This document shows positions 17,029-26,155 of a DNA stretch of 64,000 bases, piece by piece. This stretch comes from Clostridia bacterium (lineage in GTDB: Bacteria > Bacillota > Clostridia > Oscillospirales > Acutalibacteraceae), in contig CAAGJJ010000131.1 in the NCBI GenBank assembly GCA_900770165.1, positions 16,846-80,845 of the forward strand. The letters run 5' to 3'. The notes beneath the pieces are model-generated. The model was not told where the DNA came from and did not search any database. It saw only the letters and a list, made by a program, of their open reading frames with translations. The position numbers were made by a program, and so were the translations under genes. Numbering within the stretch: the stretch's first letter is position 1; every line of letters starts with the position of its first letter.

Positions 17029-19068
17029 ATGAAAATTAAAAAAAAGATAATGATTACAGTATTTATAGCTGTTTTAGTAACTGCATTAATTATTACAACT
17101 TTTTCTGTAAGTCAATTCTATAGCACTAAAAAAAATTCCATAGATACTCTTGATCAAGAATATACTGATCTTTATGATTATAATCTTGCTACAGCCAAGA
17201 AAGACAATGAGAAAAAGATTTCTTGGATGTTAAATAGATTGATTAATGACTTTAATAATAAAATATCGCTTGTAGAGTCAAATGTAGGTTTTATTAAGAA
17301 TTCTTTAGAAGGGATTTATTCAGGCAATATAGAAATTAAATATGATATATCTGATGATTTATTATTTACAATAAATAGTGATGTGAACGATAACGATATT
17401 AAAGATGAATTGGCTATGTTAGGTGGAATACAAATAATTCTAAAAAGCGTTAAGAAAGAAGATATACCTGGAAATATTTATTATTCAACAGAAAGTGGAA
17501 TTATTGTATTTGGTGATTATAGTGAGAATTATGATGTATTAAAAGAATTAGATGTAAAAAATAGAGATTGGTATAAAGAGGCAGTTGAAAGTAAAGATAT
17601 ATATTGGTCTGATGCATATATTGATACGGATACAGGAAATAAAATTTTAACTTGTGCTATGCCTATTCACGATGCAAATAATAACATTAAGGGTGTAGTT
17701 AGTATTGATATTTTTGTAGATGAATTCTTTGAAAAAATAATTAATGATGTAGGCGATGTTGGTGAATATGTTTTTATGATGAATAGCGATAGAACTTTCA
17801 TAATAGGGTCAGAACAAAAAAATATAAGTGATTTACTAAACGAGGAACAGGTTGAACAAGTATATGATTATATTACTAATAATGTTGGCAGTCCTATTAT
17901 TGTTGGAGACAAATATATGGCATCAGGTATAGTTACAGATAGATCAAACCTATTTATAGGAGCTTTAATACCTGTAGAGGCGTTATCTGAACATGCAAAT
18001 AATATTGGTGATCGTATATTGGCTACTAATGCAAAAATTTCAGATTCTATGAATAGTAAAGCTAATATATTAATTGTTTTTTCTGTGGTAATATTTGCAT
18101 TTTCTATAGTTGTTTCGATTATAGTTTTTAATAAGTTAACAAAATCAATTGTTAAGCCTATAAGTGTTCTTTCTGAAGGTGCAAAAAAAATAGGTGAAGG
18201 GGACCTTTATTATAAGATTGATCTTGATACTAATGATGAATTAAGTGATTTAGCGGATTCGTTTAATAATATGACAGGAGAGCTCAATAAATATATTAAA
18301 GAGTTAACATCAGTTATGATGGATAAAGAAAGATTAGAAACGGAGCTAGATGTTGCTAAAAGGATACAAGTTTCTATGTTGCCAACTAAATTTCCAAATT
18401 ACGAAGAGTTTGATATTATTGCAAGCATGACCCCTGCTAAAAAGGTTGGCGGAGATTTCTATGATTTCTTTTTTATTGATGAAGAACATTTGGCATTTAA
18501 TATAGCAGATGTTTCTGGAAAAGGTGTTCCAGCGGCATTGTTTATGGGAAAAGCAAAGGCATTAATAAAAGACAGTCTTAAATTTACTGGAGATCCATCA
18601 AAAGCTTTATTTGTGGTTAATAATCAGCTTTGTGAAGATAATGATGAAGGTATGTTTGTTACTGCTTTTGCAGGCGTATTAAATATTAAAACAGGTGAAT
18701 TAGTTTATGCTAATGCGGGGCATAATCCTCCTTTAGTTTATTCTAAAGAAAATGAACAGTATGAGTATATTAAACCAAAAGCAAACTTTATTCTTGCAGC
18801 AATGAGCAATCTTAGGTATAAAAATGAAAGCATTACACTTAAAAAAGGTGAAAGAATTTTCTGTTATACTGATGGTGTAACTGAAGCTATGGATATTAGT
18901 AATTCTTTGTATTCAGAAGATAGATTGCTAAAAACTCTTAATAGTGAAGATATTAAAAATAAATCAATTCAAGAGGTTCTTGAATATGTAAAGAATGATA
19001 TAGATAAATTTTCTTCTGGCGTACAACAAGCAGATGATATTACAATGTTATCTATTGAGCTTAAATAA
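17029..19068 (+). CDS. Membrane sensor PP2C-type serine phosphatase (dCache-HAMP-SpoIIE/RsbU)
   Basis: 679 aa from ATG 17029, with TTGGAGGAT upstream; the longer frame from 16993 lacks a site. Order: membrane helix (about 6-28), extracellular Cache-type sensor (about 30-340, with NRDWYKEAVESKDIYWSD typical of dCache), second helix (about 344-370), HAMP (about 370-425), short coiled coil, then PP2C/SpoIIE phosphatase (about 450-679) with GGDFYDFF, DVSGKGVPAALFM, GHNPP and ADDITML. It probably dephosphorylates an anti-sigma-factor antagonist in response to an outside ligand. No partner genes are adjacent; RsbW-like ATPases occur at 49517 and 53151 but a link is unproven. Confidence 0.93.
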   Translation: MKIKKKIMITVFIAVLVTALIITTFSVSQFYSTKKNSIDTLDQEYTDLYDYNLATAKKDNEKKISWMLNRLINDFNNKISLVESNVGFIKNSLEGIYSGNIEIKYDISDDLLFTINSDVNDNDIKDELAMLGGIQIILKSVKKEDIPGNIYYSTESGIIVFGDYSENYDVLKELDVKNRDWYKEAVESKDIYWSDAYIDTDTGNKILTCAMPIHDANNNIKGVVSIDIFVDEFFEKIINDVGDVGEYVFMMNSDRTFIIGSEQKNISDLLNEEQVEQVYDYITNNVGSPIIVGDKYMASGIVTDRSNLFIGALIPVEALSEHANNIGDRILATNAKISDSMNSKANILIVFSVVIFAFSIVVSIIVFNKLTKSIVKPISVLSEGAKKIGEGDLYYKIDLDTNDELSDLADSFNNMTGELNKYIKELTSVMMDKERLETELDVAKRIQVSMLPTKFPNYEEFDIIASMTPAKKVGGDFYDFFFIDEEHLAFNIADVSGKGVPAALFMGKAKALIKDSLKFTGDPSKALFVVNNQLCEDNDEGMFVTAFAGVLNIKTGELVYANAGHNPPLVYSKENEQYEYIKPKANFILAAMSNLRYKNESITLKKGERIFCYTDGVTEAMDISNSLYSEDRLLKTLNSEDIKNKSIQEVLEYVKNDIDKFSSGVQQADDITMLSIELK

Positions 19069-19069
19069 A

Positions 19070-19100
19070 AAAAGGGAGTATATTTATACTCCCTTTTGCA
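19070..19100 (+). terminator. Terminator of the PP2C phosphatase gene
   Basis: AAAAGGGAGTATA (19070-19082) pairs with TATACTCCCTTTT (19085-19097), an exceptionally long near-loopless stem ending in a T-run. Confidence 0.85.
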
Positions 19101-19155
19101 TTATATATAATAACAGAACTTGACATTAATATTAATATAATATACACTTAACAAG

Positions 19156-19245
19156 TAAATAGGGGTGCTTAATTGCTGAGATCAAGTTTAACTTGAAACC
19201 CTTTAACCTGATCCGGGTAATGCCGGCGGAGGGAAATATAGTGTT
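19156..19245 (+). promoter_or_regulatory. TPP riboswitch (THI element)
   Basis: The canonical aptamer core is present: GGGGTGC (19162-19168), GCTGAGA (19175-19181), ACCCTTTAACCTGATC and GGTAATGCCGGCGGAGGGAA (ending about 19236). It lies directly before a terminator and the thiXYZ-like genes, so it senses thiamine pyrophosphate and controls uptake of a thiamine precursor. Confidence 0.96.
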
Positions 19246-19253
19246 TATTTTTG

Positions 19254-19281
19254 TCCGCCTATTTATTTAGGCGGATTTTTT
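19254..19281 (+). terminator. Riboswitch-controlled intrinsic terminator
   Basis: TCCGCCTA (19254-19261) pairs with TAGGCGGA (19268-19275), followed by six T. CCTATTTA (19258-19265) is also the exact complement of TAAATAGG (19156-19163) at the 5' edge of the aptamer, giving a plausible antiterminator when TPP is absent. Confidence 0.85.
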
Positions 19282-19343
19282 ATGCAAATAAAAAATAATA
19301 ATTTTAAATATTAGTTTAAGCCAGCTTTAGGAGTATTGAATAT

Positions 19344-20114
19344 ATGTACAATTTAAAAAAAGTATTTTCTAAAATTTCATCTCTTGTGTTTATATTATTA
19401 GTAATACTAATATGGCAAATTGTTTCATCGTTAGGGGTAATAAGGAAATTTATGCTTCCATCGCCTATTAGTGTGGTAGCTGCATTTTGTAAAGATTTTT
19501 CTATTTTACTTTCAAATTCTTTTACGACTTTGGAAGAGGCAATATTTGGCTTATTAATCTCAATTGTAATTTCATTTATAACATCATTTTTTATGGATAG
19601 GTTTAGTCTTATTTATAAAATGACTTATCCAGTACTTATTATAACTCAAACAATACCTATGGTGGCAATTGCACCGCTTTTAGTTTTATGGTTAGGTTAT
19701 GATATAAAACCAAAAGTAGTATTAGTTGCAATTGTTTGCTTTTTTCCAATAACAGTTGGCTTGCTTGAGGGGTTAAAGACTATAGATTTAGATAGTATAA
19801 AGCTTGTTAAATCTATGGGGGCATCTAACTTTCAAATTTTTAAATATGTTAAATTTCCATCCGCTTTAGGTCAATTTTTTGGAGGCCTAAAAATAGCTGT
19901 TTCTTATTCTGTTGTAGGTGCGGTAATTGCTGAATGGCTTGGTGGTTATAATGGTTTAGGTGTTTATATGACAAGAGTAAAAAAGTCGTATGCATTTGAT
20001 AAAATGTTTGCTGTAATTTTTGTTATTTCTTTTATAAGTTTAATACTTATAAAAATTATAGATTTAATTCAAGTTAAAGTTATGCCATGGAATAATAGGC
20101 AAAAGGAGAATTAA
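19344..20114 (+). CDS. thiX: ABC transporter permease for thiamine precursor
   Basis: 256 aa, about six membrane helices, BPD_transp_1 family. The EAA loop (GLKTIDLDSIKLVKSMGAS) contacts the ATPase. It sits directly under a TPP riboswitch and ahead of an NMT1/THI5-like binding protein and an ATPase, which identifies the set as ThiXYZ-type, importing a hydroxymethylpyrimidine precursor such as formylaminopyrimidine. Sequence alone would also allow a nitrate/taurine-type permease; the riboswitch decides. Confidence 0.9.
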   Translation: MYNLKKVFSKISSLVFILLVILIWQIVSSLGVIRKFMLPSPISVVAAFCKDFSILLSNSFTTLEEAIFGLLISIVISFITSFFMDRFSLIYKMTYPVLIITQTIPMVAIAPLLVLWLGYDIKPKVVLVAIVCFFPITVGLLEGLKTIDLDSIKLVKSMGASNFQIFKYVKFPSALGQFFGGLKIAVSYSVVGAVIAEWLGGYNGLGVYMTRVKKSYAFDKMFAVIFVISFISLILIKIIDLIQVKVMPWNNRQKEN

Positions 20115-20116
20115 AT

Positions 20117-21100
20117 ATGTATGCTAAAATTAAATATATGCTATGCATATTTTTAACTGTTTTACTGTTTTGTTCATGCAGGACGACAAATTCAAATAAC
20201 CTTAACAATGTGGATTTTATATTAGATTGGATACCAAATACAAATCATACGGGAATATATGTTGCAGATAAAATGGGATATTTCGAAGAAGAGGGTATAA
20301 AAATATCGATTAAGCAGCCTCCTGAAGATGGTGCGGCTGCTATAGTAGCATCTGGTAAGGCACAGTTCGGAATAGATTTTCAAGATTCCTTAGCTTTAGC
20401 ATTTTCACAAGATGAACCTATGCCTATAACTGCAGTTGCTGCAGTTTTACAACATAATACATCTGGGATAATTTCTTTAAAAAATAAGAATATAACAAGA
20501 CCTTCAGAACTGGAAAATAAAAGATATTCACTTTGGAATGGGCCAATAGAAAGCCCTATTTTAAAATATGTAGTTGAAAAAGATAATGGAGACTTTAACA
20601 AGGTTAAACTTGTTCCTAATACTGTTTTTGATGTTGTTAGTGGACTGAGTTCTGATATTGATGTGATGTGGATATATTATAATTGGGATGGTATTGCAGC
20701 AGAAGTTAAAGGTATTGAAACAAACTTTTTTTATTTTAAAGATGTTGATACTGTTTTAGATTATTATACTCCTGTTATAATTGCAAATAGTGATTATATA
20801 AGGGAGAACTCAGATATTGCAAAAGGTTTTTTAAGAGCAGTTTCTAAAGGATATGAATATTGTATAGATAATCCATGTGAAGCTGCCGAGATACTTCTGC
20901 AGGAAGTTCCAGAATTAGATAGAGATATAACAATTAAAAGCCAAAAATGGGTGAGCAAACAATATAAATTTGATTCGCCTAAATGGGGGTATATAGATTC
21001 AGAAAGATGGAACAGATTTTACAAATGGCTTTATTATAATTCACTTATTACTAGTGAAATAGGTGACGACTTTGGATTTACAAATAGTTATTTGCCTTGA
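20117..21100 (+). CDS. thiY: Thiamine-precursor-binding lipoprotein (NMT1/THI5-like)
   Basis: 327 aa. The signal peptide ends at a lipobox (LLFCSC, Cys about residue 17), so the protein is tethered outside the membrane. The binding domain shows the ThiY/THI5 pattern: DWIPNTNHTGIYVADKMGYF near the start, KQPPEDGAA and SGKAQFGIDFQDS. It delivers a pyrimidine precursor of thiamine to the ThiX permease. It starts 2 bases after thiX and precedes thiZ by 15. Confidence 0.92.
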   Translation: MYAKIKYMLCIFLTVLLFCSCRTTNSNNLNNVDFILDWIPNTNHTGIYVADKMGYFEEEGIKISIKQPPEDGAAAIVASGKAQFGIDFQDSLALAFSQDEPMPITAVAAVLQHNTSGIISLKNKNITRPSELENKRYSLWNGPIESPILKYVVEKDNGDFNKVKLVPNTVFDVVSGLSSDIDVMWIYYNWDGIAAEVKGIETNFFYFKDVDTVLDYYTPVIIANSDYIRENSDIAKGFLRAVSKGYEYCIDNPCEAAEILLQEVPELDRDITIKSQKWVSKQYKFDSPKWGYIDSERWNRFYKWLYYNSLITSEIGDDFGFTNSYLP

Positions 21101-21115
21101 GAGGATATTTAGAGT

Positions 21116-21856
21116 ATGAAATTAAAAGCTACAAATATTACTAAAAGTTATAATAATTGCAATGTTATACAAAATGTAAATATAAATTTAGACGAAGGCG
21201 AAATAGTTAGTCTGTTAGGGATAAGTGGAGTTGGAAAAACAACTGTTTTTAATATTTTATCTGGCTTAGTAAAGCCTGATGTAGGTAAAGTCTTTTTGAA
21301 AGATAAAGATATAACAGGAATCCCGGGAAATGTTAGCTATATGCTTCAGAAAGATCAGCTTTTTGAATTTAAAACAATTATAGATAATATTTCTTTACCG
21401 CTTATTATTAAAGGGATTAGAAAGGAAGAAGCAAGAAGTATTGCAAGATCTTATTTAGATAAATTTGGGCTTGAAAATTGTGAAAAAAGTTATCCAAAAC
21501 AACTTTCTGGAGGTATGCGACAGAGAGCTGCATTTTTGAGAACTTATCTTTTTTCAAGTGAGGTTGCTCTTTTAGATGAACCATTTAGTGCTTTAGATCC
21601 TTTTACAAAGTATAATATGTATAGGTGGTATTTAGATATTATTAAAGATATTAGGTTATCTACTATGTTTATATCACATGACATTGATGAGGCTATTTTA
21701 TTATCAAATAGAATTTATATAATGGCAGGAAATCCAGGAGAAATTGTTGCGGAGATAAAAATAATTAACAAACCAGATGACATTATAAAGTTTACACTTG
21801 AAGAAGAGTTTATAAAATATAAAAAACAAATAATTGAAGCGATGAATGGTTACTAA
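21116..21856 (+). CDS. thiZ: ABC transporter ATP-binding protein for thiamine precursor
   Basis: 246 aa. Walker A is GISGVGKTT, the Q-loop is YMLQKDQLF, the signature is LSGGMRQR, Walker B is VALLDEPFSALD and the switch His is in FISHDIDEAI. It energises the ThiXY system and closes the riboswitch-controlled unit. A strong terminator follows. Confidence 0.93.
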   Translation: MKLKATNITKSYNNCNVIQNVNINLDEGEIVSLLGISGVGKTTVFNILSGLVKPDVGKVFLKDKDITGIPGNVSYMLQKDQLFEFKTIIDNISLPLIIKGIRKEEARSIARSYLDKFGLENCEKSYPKQLSGGMRQRAAFLRTYLFSSEVALLDEPFSALDPFTKYNMYRWYLDIIKDIRLSTMFISHDIDEAILLSNRIYIMAGNPGEIVAEIKIINKPDDIIKFTLEEEFIKYKKQIIEAMNGY

Positions 21857-21862
21857 AAGTAG

Positions 21863-21900
21863 AGAACCCCAAAGTTTAAATTGCTTTGGGGTTCTTTATA
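21863..21900. terminator. Terminator between thiZ and the aromatic operon
   Basis: AGAACCCCAAAG (21863-21874) pairs with CTTTGGGGTTCT (21884-21895) around a 9-base loop, followed by TTTAT. It can also serve the convergent minus-strand aromatic operon. Confidence 0.85.
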
Positions 21901-21932
21901 ATATATATTCAATATTTACCTATAGTTACTTT

Positions 21933-22196
21933 TTAAGACTTTATAATTTTATATTGTATATCTCTACTAATTGACATTATCTCTGAAAACAATTGCTTTG
22001 TTTCCTCTGAGTAGTTTTCAGATTTAGCTACTATATGATTTAAAATCTCTTTTTCTCTTTCTTCGTTTAATATAGGAATATTTGACTTTATTTTTATATT
22101 TGCTATTTTTTTGCAATATTTTAATCTCTTTAAAAATAAATCTAATATTTGGTCATCTATAGTATCTATATTTTTTCTTAGAGATTCAAGGTTCAT
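21933..22196 (-). CDS. Chorismate mutase (AroQ type)
   Basis: 87 aa, all-helical AroQ fold. The active-site pattern is visible: LRKNIDTIDDQILDLFLKRL at the N-terminus, KIANIKIKSNIPILNEEREKEI in the middle. It rearranges chorismate to prephenate for phenylalanine and tyrosine. ATG overlaps the end of aroC, so it is the last cistron of the aromatic operon and is translationally coupled. It is free-standing, not fused to prephenate dehydratase. Confidence 0.92.
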   Translation of the reverse strand: MNLESLRKNIDTIDDQILDLFLKRLKYCKKIANIKIKSNIPILNEEREKEILNHIVAKSENYSEETKQLFSEIMSISRDIQYKIIKS

Positions 22197-23281
22197 ATTG
22201 TATTATCCTCCATTATTAAATTAATTATTGCTATTGCAGTTGCAGCTTCTATAACTGGTACTGCTCTTGGAACAATACATGGATCATGGCGACCTTTTAT
22301 AGACAAAGTAGTTAATGTTTTTTTTGAAATATCAACAGTTTGTTGTTTTTTAGTTATAGAAGGTGTTGGTTTTATAGCAGTTCTAAATATTATTGGCATT
22401 CCAGAAGAGATTCCTCCAAGTATACCACCATGATTATTTGTTACAGTTCTTATATTTTCATTTTCTATAGTAAATGCATCGTTATTTTCGCTACCTTTTA
22501 AATGGGTACATTCAAATCCATTACCGAATTCTATGCCTTTAACGGCGGGAATGCCAAAAATGATTGATGAAATTTGATTTTCAATTCCACCAAATATAGG
22601 AGATCCTATACCGGCTTTTAAACCGGTTATTGCACATTCTATAGTTCCACCTACACTGTCAGACGAGTTTTTTGCTTCTTCTATTAAATTTTTCATAGAG
22701 CCTTCTTTAGTTTTATCAATTAAAGGAAAGCTTGACTGAGTCAGACTTTTTGCTATTGATTTATCTATATGTATTGAACTAAACGGAGTATCTTTAATAT
22801 TAAGTATGGAGTATATATGTGCAAATATATTTATACCACGGCGACTAAGTATTTGACTACAAATTGCTCCTGCTAATGTAAGAGGTGCTGTTAATCTTCC
22901 TGAAAAATGACCACCGCCTCTTATATCATTAAAGCCTTTGTATTTTATTTTTCCAGTAAAATCAGCATGGCCTGGGCGCAATATAGATTCAATGTTTTTA
23001 TAGTCGCTACTTTGTGTATCTGTGTTTTTAATTATAGCGCATAGTGGGGTTCCGGTTGTATGATTTTCTAGTATTCCTGACAGAAACTCAGGAATATCTG
23101 CTTCATTTCTTTTTGAAGATATTGAATTATTTCCAGGGGAACGCCTTTTTAGTTGATGATAAATTTTATTAAAGTCTATTTCTTCACCTGGTGGAAGTCC
23201 ATCTATAACTACTCCTATAGCTTTTCCATGGCTTTCACCAAATATAGATATTTTTACAGAATTACCCCATGTCGATGACAT
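22193..23281 (-). CDS. aroC: Chorismate synthase
   Basis: 362 aa from ATG 23281, preceded by GGAGGT, giving the typical start MSSTWGNSVKISIFGESHG; the longer frame to 23314 is inside aroA. It eliminates phosphate from EPSP using reduced flavin. Motifs are GESHGKAIG, RPGHADFTG, RGGGHFSGR and the C-terminal GRHDPCIVPRAVPV. Its ribosome-binding site lies within the end of aroA. Confidence 0.96.
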   Translation of the reverse strand: MSSTWGNSVKISIFGESHGKAIGVVIDGLPPGEEIDFNKIYHQLKRRSPGNNSISSKRNEADIPEFLSGILENHTTGTPLCAIIKNTDTQSSDYKNIESILRPGHADFTGKIKYKGFNDIRGGGHFSGRLTAPLTLAGAICSQILSRRGINIFAHIYSILNIKDTPFSSIHIDKSIAKSLTQSSFPLIDKTKEGSMKNLIEEAKNSSDSVGGTIECAITGLKAGIGSPIFGGIENQISSIIFGIPAVKGIEFGNGFECTHLKGSENNDAFTIENENIRTVTNNHGGILGGISSGMPIIFRTAIKPTPSITKKQQTVDISKKTLTTLSIKGRHDPCIVPRAVPVIEAATAIAIINLIMEDNTI

Positions 23282-24533
23282 GCGAATTACCTCCAAGTTT
23301 ATTGTAGTCTTCAAAAAAAGTGGGATAAGATTTATTTATACTTTGTGCATTTGTTATTCTAATATCTCCATTTGCCATTATTGCTGCTATTGATAAAGCC
23401 ATTGCTATTCTATGGTCATTAAAACTATCTACAGTACCAGATTTTAAGCTTTTTACACCTTTTATTATTAGACCATCTTGTGTTTCTTTTATATTTGCAC
23501 CTAATTTATTTAAAGTTTTAGATATTGCATTTAATCTATCGCATTCTTTCATTCTTAATCTTGCTGCGTTAGTTATCTCTGTTGTACCTTCGGCAAAACA
23601 AGCAGTTACAGCTAATATGGGAACGAGGTCGGGAATTTGAGAGGCATCTATTTTTATTCCATGAAGCACAGAAGGAGAAATTATAAGCTTATTAAAACTC
23701 CATTTTATATTTGCTCCAAAATCTTTAAATATTTTAATTGCTTTGATATCTCCTTGATGAGAATTCTTGTTCAGCCCTAATATTTTTATTTTATTTCCAA
23801 GAATTGCGGCTGAAATAAAAAATGCTGCTTGGGAATAGTCTCCTTCTATAATATAATCGTTTGGCCTGTATTTTTGTTTTCCAGGAATTTTATATCCATA
23901 AGGAAGGGTTTCTATGTTTATACCAAATTGAGACATAGTATTAATTGTCATATCAACATAAGCTGAAGATTCAAAAGAATTTGTGATTTCTATTGTGCTA
24001 TCATCATTAAGAAGAGGTAATGCAAATAATAGGCCTGAAATAAATTGCGAACTAATATTACCTGGAATTTTATAGTTACCCGCACGTAGTTTTCCAGATA
24101 ATTTAAGTGGAAGACCGGAATTTGTTTGAAAATTAACGCCAAACTTAGGAAGACAGTTAAGATATACTCCTATTGGCCTTGAAGGAAGGTTGCCAGTTCC
24201 TACAAAAGTAGATTTAACTCCCCCAGCAGCTGCTACAGGTATTAAAAATCTTAGTGTCGATGCTGATTCCTGGCAGTTAATTATTATATTTTGCTTTGAA
24301 AATGTATTTTCCCCATTGATAATTAATTTGTTTGATATTAAATCTATTTTAGCACCTAGTTTAGATACAGCTTTTATTGTTGCCTTTATATCATCGGAGA
24401 GATAAACAGGTTTGATTGTACTTATTCCCTTAGATAATGCAGCACATATTATTGCACGGTGAGCATCACTTTTTGATGGAGGAATTTTAATAGATCCAGA
24501 TAACTTTTGTGGGGATATTACTATAGTACTCAT
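23262..24533 (-). CDS. aroA: 3-phosphoshikimate 1-carboxyvinyltransferase (EPSP synthase)
   Basis: 423 aa. It transfers the enolpyruvyl group of PEP to shikimate 3-phosphate and is the glyphosate target. Motifs are IPPSKSDAHRAI, ESASTLRFLIP, GTGNLPSRPIG, QIPDLVPILAV and RLRMKECDRLNAI, DSFNDHRIAMAL. The LPSRPIG loop has Ser before Arg-Pro, unlike the GTAMRPL of class I enzymes, so it is closer to class II-like forms. It starts 3 bases after aroB and overlaps aroC. Confidence 0.96.
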   Translation of the reverse strand: MSTIVISPQKLSGSIKIPPSKSDAHRAIICAALSKGISTIKPVYLSDDIKATIKAVSKLGAKIDLISNKLIINGENTFSKQNIIINCQESASTLRFLIPVAAAGGVKSTFVGTGNLPSRPIGVYLNCLPKFGVNFQTNSGLPLKLSGKLRAGNYKIPGNISSQFISGLLFALPLLNDDSTIEITNSFESSAYVDMTINTMSQFGINIETLPYGYKIPGKQKYRPNDYIIEGDYSQAAFFISAAILGNKIKILGLNKNSHQGDIKAIKIFKDFGANIKWSFNKLIISPSVLHGIKIDASQIPDLVPILAVTACFAEGTTEITNAARLRMKECDRLNAISKTLNKLGANIKETQDGLIIKGVKSLKSGTVDSFNDHRIAMALSIAAIMANGDIRITNAQSINKSYPTFFEDYNKLGGNSHVIDMG

Positions 24534-24536
24534 ATT

Positions 24537-25592
24537 TTACTCTTTCGTTTCTAAAAAGCCTAATAACTTATTTTTTTTAATAGGATATATAAAGCTTTTT
24601 CCTATTTCTTTTATAAGGATAAGATTAATTGATGAATCTATGCTTTTTTTATCTACTTGGGAATATTTAACTATATCTGATAATTTACAACTTTCTGTTG
24701 TAGGAAGATTATATTTTTTTAATAAAGAAGTGAGCCTTTTGTACGTTCCAGGGCGTGTGAGTTTTTGGGCTTCAGATGCTTTAGTTATTAAAGACATTCC
24801 TATAGCTATAGCCTGACCATGAGAGAGACTTTCATAATTATATAATCTTTCAATAGAATGCCCTATTGTGTGTCCAAAATTTAAGAGCATTCGGTCAGAT
24901 GCCTCTAGTTCATCTTTTTCAACAATTTGTTTTTTAATATTAACACATTCGTATATAAGTTCAAGTATAAAATCTTTAGGATTTTCATTTTCTATTCTTT
25001 CAAAAAGTGGTTGGCTTTTTATGCAACCATATTTAATAGCTTCTGCTAAACCATCGTAAAAATAACAATCATTAAGCGTTGATAAAGTAGAAGGATCGAT
25101 TATAACAGCCTTAGGCTGATGAAATGAACCAACTAGATTTTTACCATAGTCAGTGTCGATACCAGTTTTTCCACCAATTGATGAATCAATTTGAGCCAAA
25201 AGAGAAGTTGGAACTTGTATATAATCTATTCCTCTTAAATATGTAGCGGAAGCAAATCCAGCCATATCGCCTGTTACACCTCCACCTAATGCTATAACTA
25301 AATCTGTTCTGGTTAAAGAGTTTTCACAGAAAAATGAATACATATTATTAATTGTATTAAGACGTTTTGAGCTTTCTCCAGCCTTAAATATAAATAAACT
25401 GGTGTTGAATCCAGCTGCTATAAGAGAAGATTTAACCCTTTTAGCATACAGGTTAGAAACATTTGAATCTGATACAATGCAAACCCTTTTGGCACTAGTT
25501 ATCTTTTTAACTAATTCTCCTAATCTATCTAATATATTTGGTTTAATGATTATATTATAAGGAATCTTGGTATTTACACTTATAATGTCCAT
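24537..25592 (-). CDS. aroB: 3-dehydroquinate synthase
   Basis: 351 aa from ATG 25592, with AAGGAGG upstream; extending to 25628 gives no better site. It cyclises DAHP to 3-dehydroquinate using NAD and zinc. Motifs are GGGVTGDMAGFASATYLRG, PTSLLAQIDSSIGGKTGID, FHQPKAV and NFGHTIGHSIE with a zinc His. It follows aroK by 60 bases in the operon. Confidence 0.96.
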   Translation of the reverse strand: MDIISVNTKIPYNIIIKPNILDRLGELVKKITSAKRVCIVSDSNVSNLYAKRVKSSLIAAGFNTSLFIFKAGESSKRLNTINNMYSFFCENSLTRTDLVIALGGGVTGDMAGFASATYLRGIDYIQVPTSLLAQIDSSIGGKTGIDTDYGKNLVGSFHQPKAVIIDPSTLSTLNDCYFYDGLAEAIKYGCIKSQPLFERIENENPKDFILELIYECVNIKKQIVEKDELEASDRMLLNFGHTIGHSIERLYNYESLSHGQAIAIGMSLITKASEAQKLTRPGTYKRLTSLLKKYNLPTTESCKLSDIVKYSQVDKKSIDSSINLILIKEIGKSFIYPIKKNKLLGFLETKE

Positions 25593-25652
25593 TTTCCAAG
25601 TTTCCTCCTTTATAATTTTGCATTGCAATGTAGCTTTTATACTTATTTTAGA

Positions 25653-26153
25653 CTATAGGTTATTGATTATTTTTATACATACACTATATGGAGATTTGTC
25701 TGCACATACTGTTATATCTGCTGCCTCTTCGTATGTTTTGCACCGAGATTTATATAGTAGTTCAAGGTTACCAGATTTTTTAAGAAGAGGTCGAGTATTA
25801 TCGTTTTTAAGACGATCTTTGATAGTTGTTATAGACGCTTTTAAATATATAATTTTGCCTGTGTTTTTAAGTATAGAGATATTTTTTTTATTTATAAGTG
25901 TACCTCCACCTAGAGATAATACGGTTGACACAAAAATTTTGGATTTTTTAACCAATTCATTTTCCAAATCTCGAAAATAAGGTTCACCATATTTTTCAAA
26001 TATTTCAGATATATTGGTATTAGTTTGTGTAGTTATATAATTATCTGTGTCTATAAATTTCATATTTAATTTTTTAGATAGCAGTTTACCAACAGTTGTT
26101 TTTCCGCACCCCATAAACCCACATAGAATGATATTATAATTTATTTTGTTCAA
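25653..26153 (-). CDS. aroK: Shikimate kinase
   Basis: 166 aa. P-loop GFMGCGKTTVGK, shikimate-binding DTDNYI and FRDLENELV, GGGT, and lid residues around RLKNDNTRPLL. It phosphorylates shikimate with ATP. It starts 2 bases after aroE. Confidence 0.95.
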   Translation of the reverse strand: MNKINYNIILCGFMGCGKTTVGKLLSKKLNMKFIDTDNYITTQTNTNISEIFEKYGEPYFRDLENELVKKSKIFVSTVLSLGGGTLINKKNISILKNTGKIIYLKASITTIKDRLKNDNTRPLLKKSGNLELLYKSRCKTYEEAADITVCADKSPYSVCIKIINNL

Positions 26154-26155
26154 GG

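Noticed and set aside
17029..19068. Full partner-switching sigma operon around the PP2C phosphatase
   Set aside because: No STAS, anti-sigma or sigma gene is adjacent; the RsbW-like genes lie over 30 kb away in the hydrogenase locus.
25567..25980. 137-codon plus-strand ORF across aroB/aroK
   Set aside because: Hydrophobic antisense frame over two well-identified enzymes.
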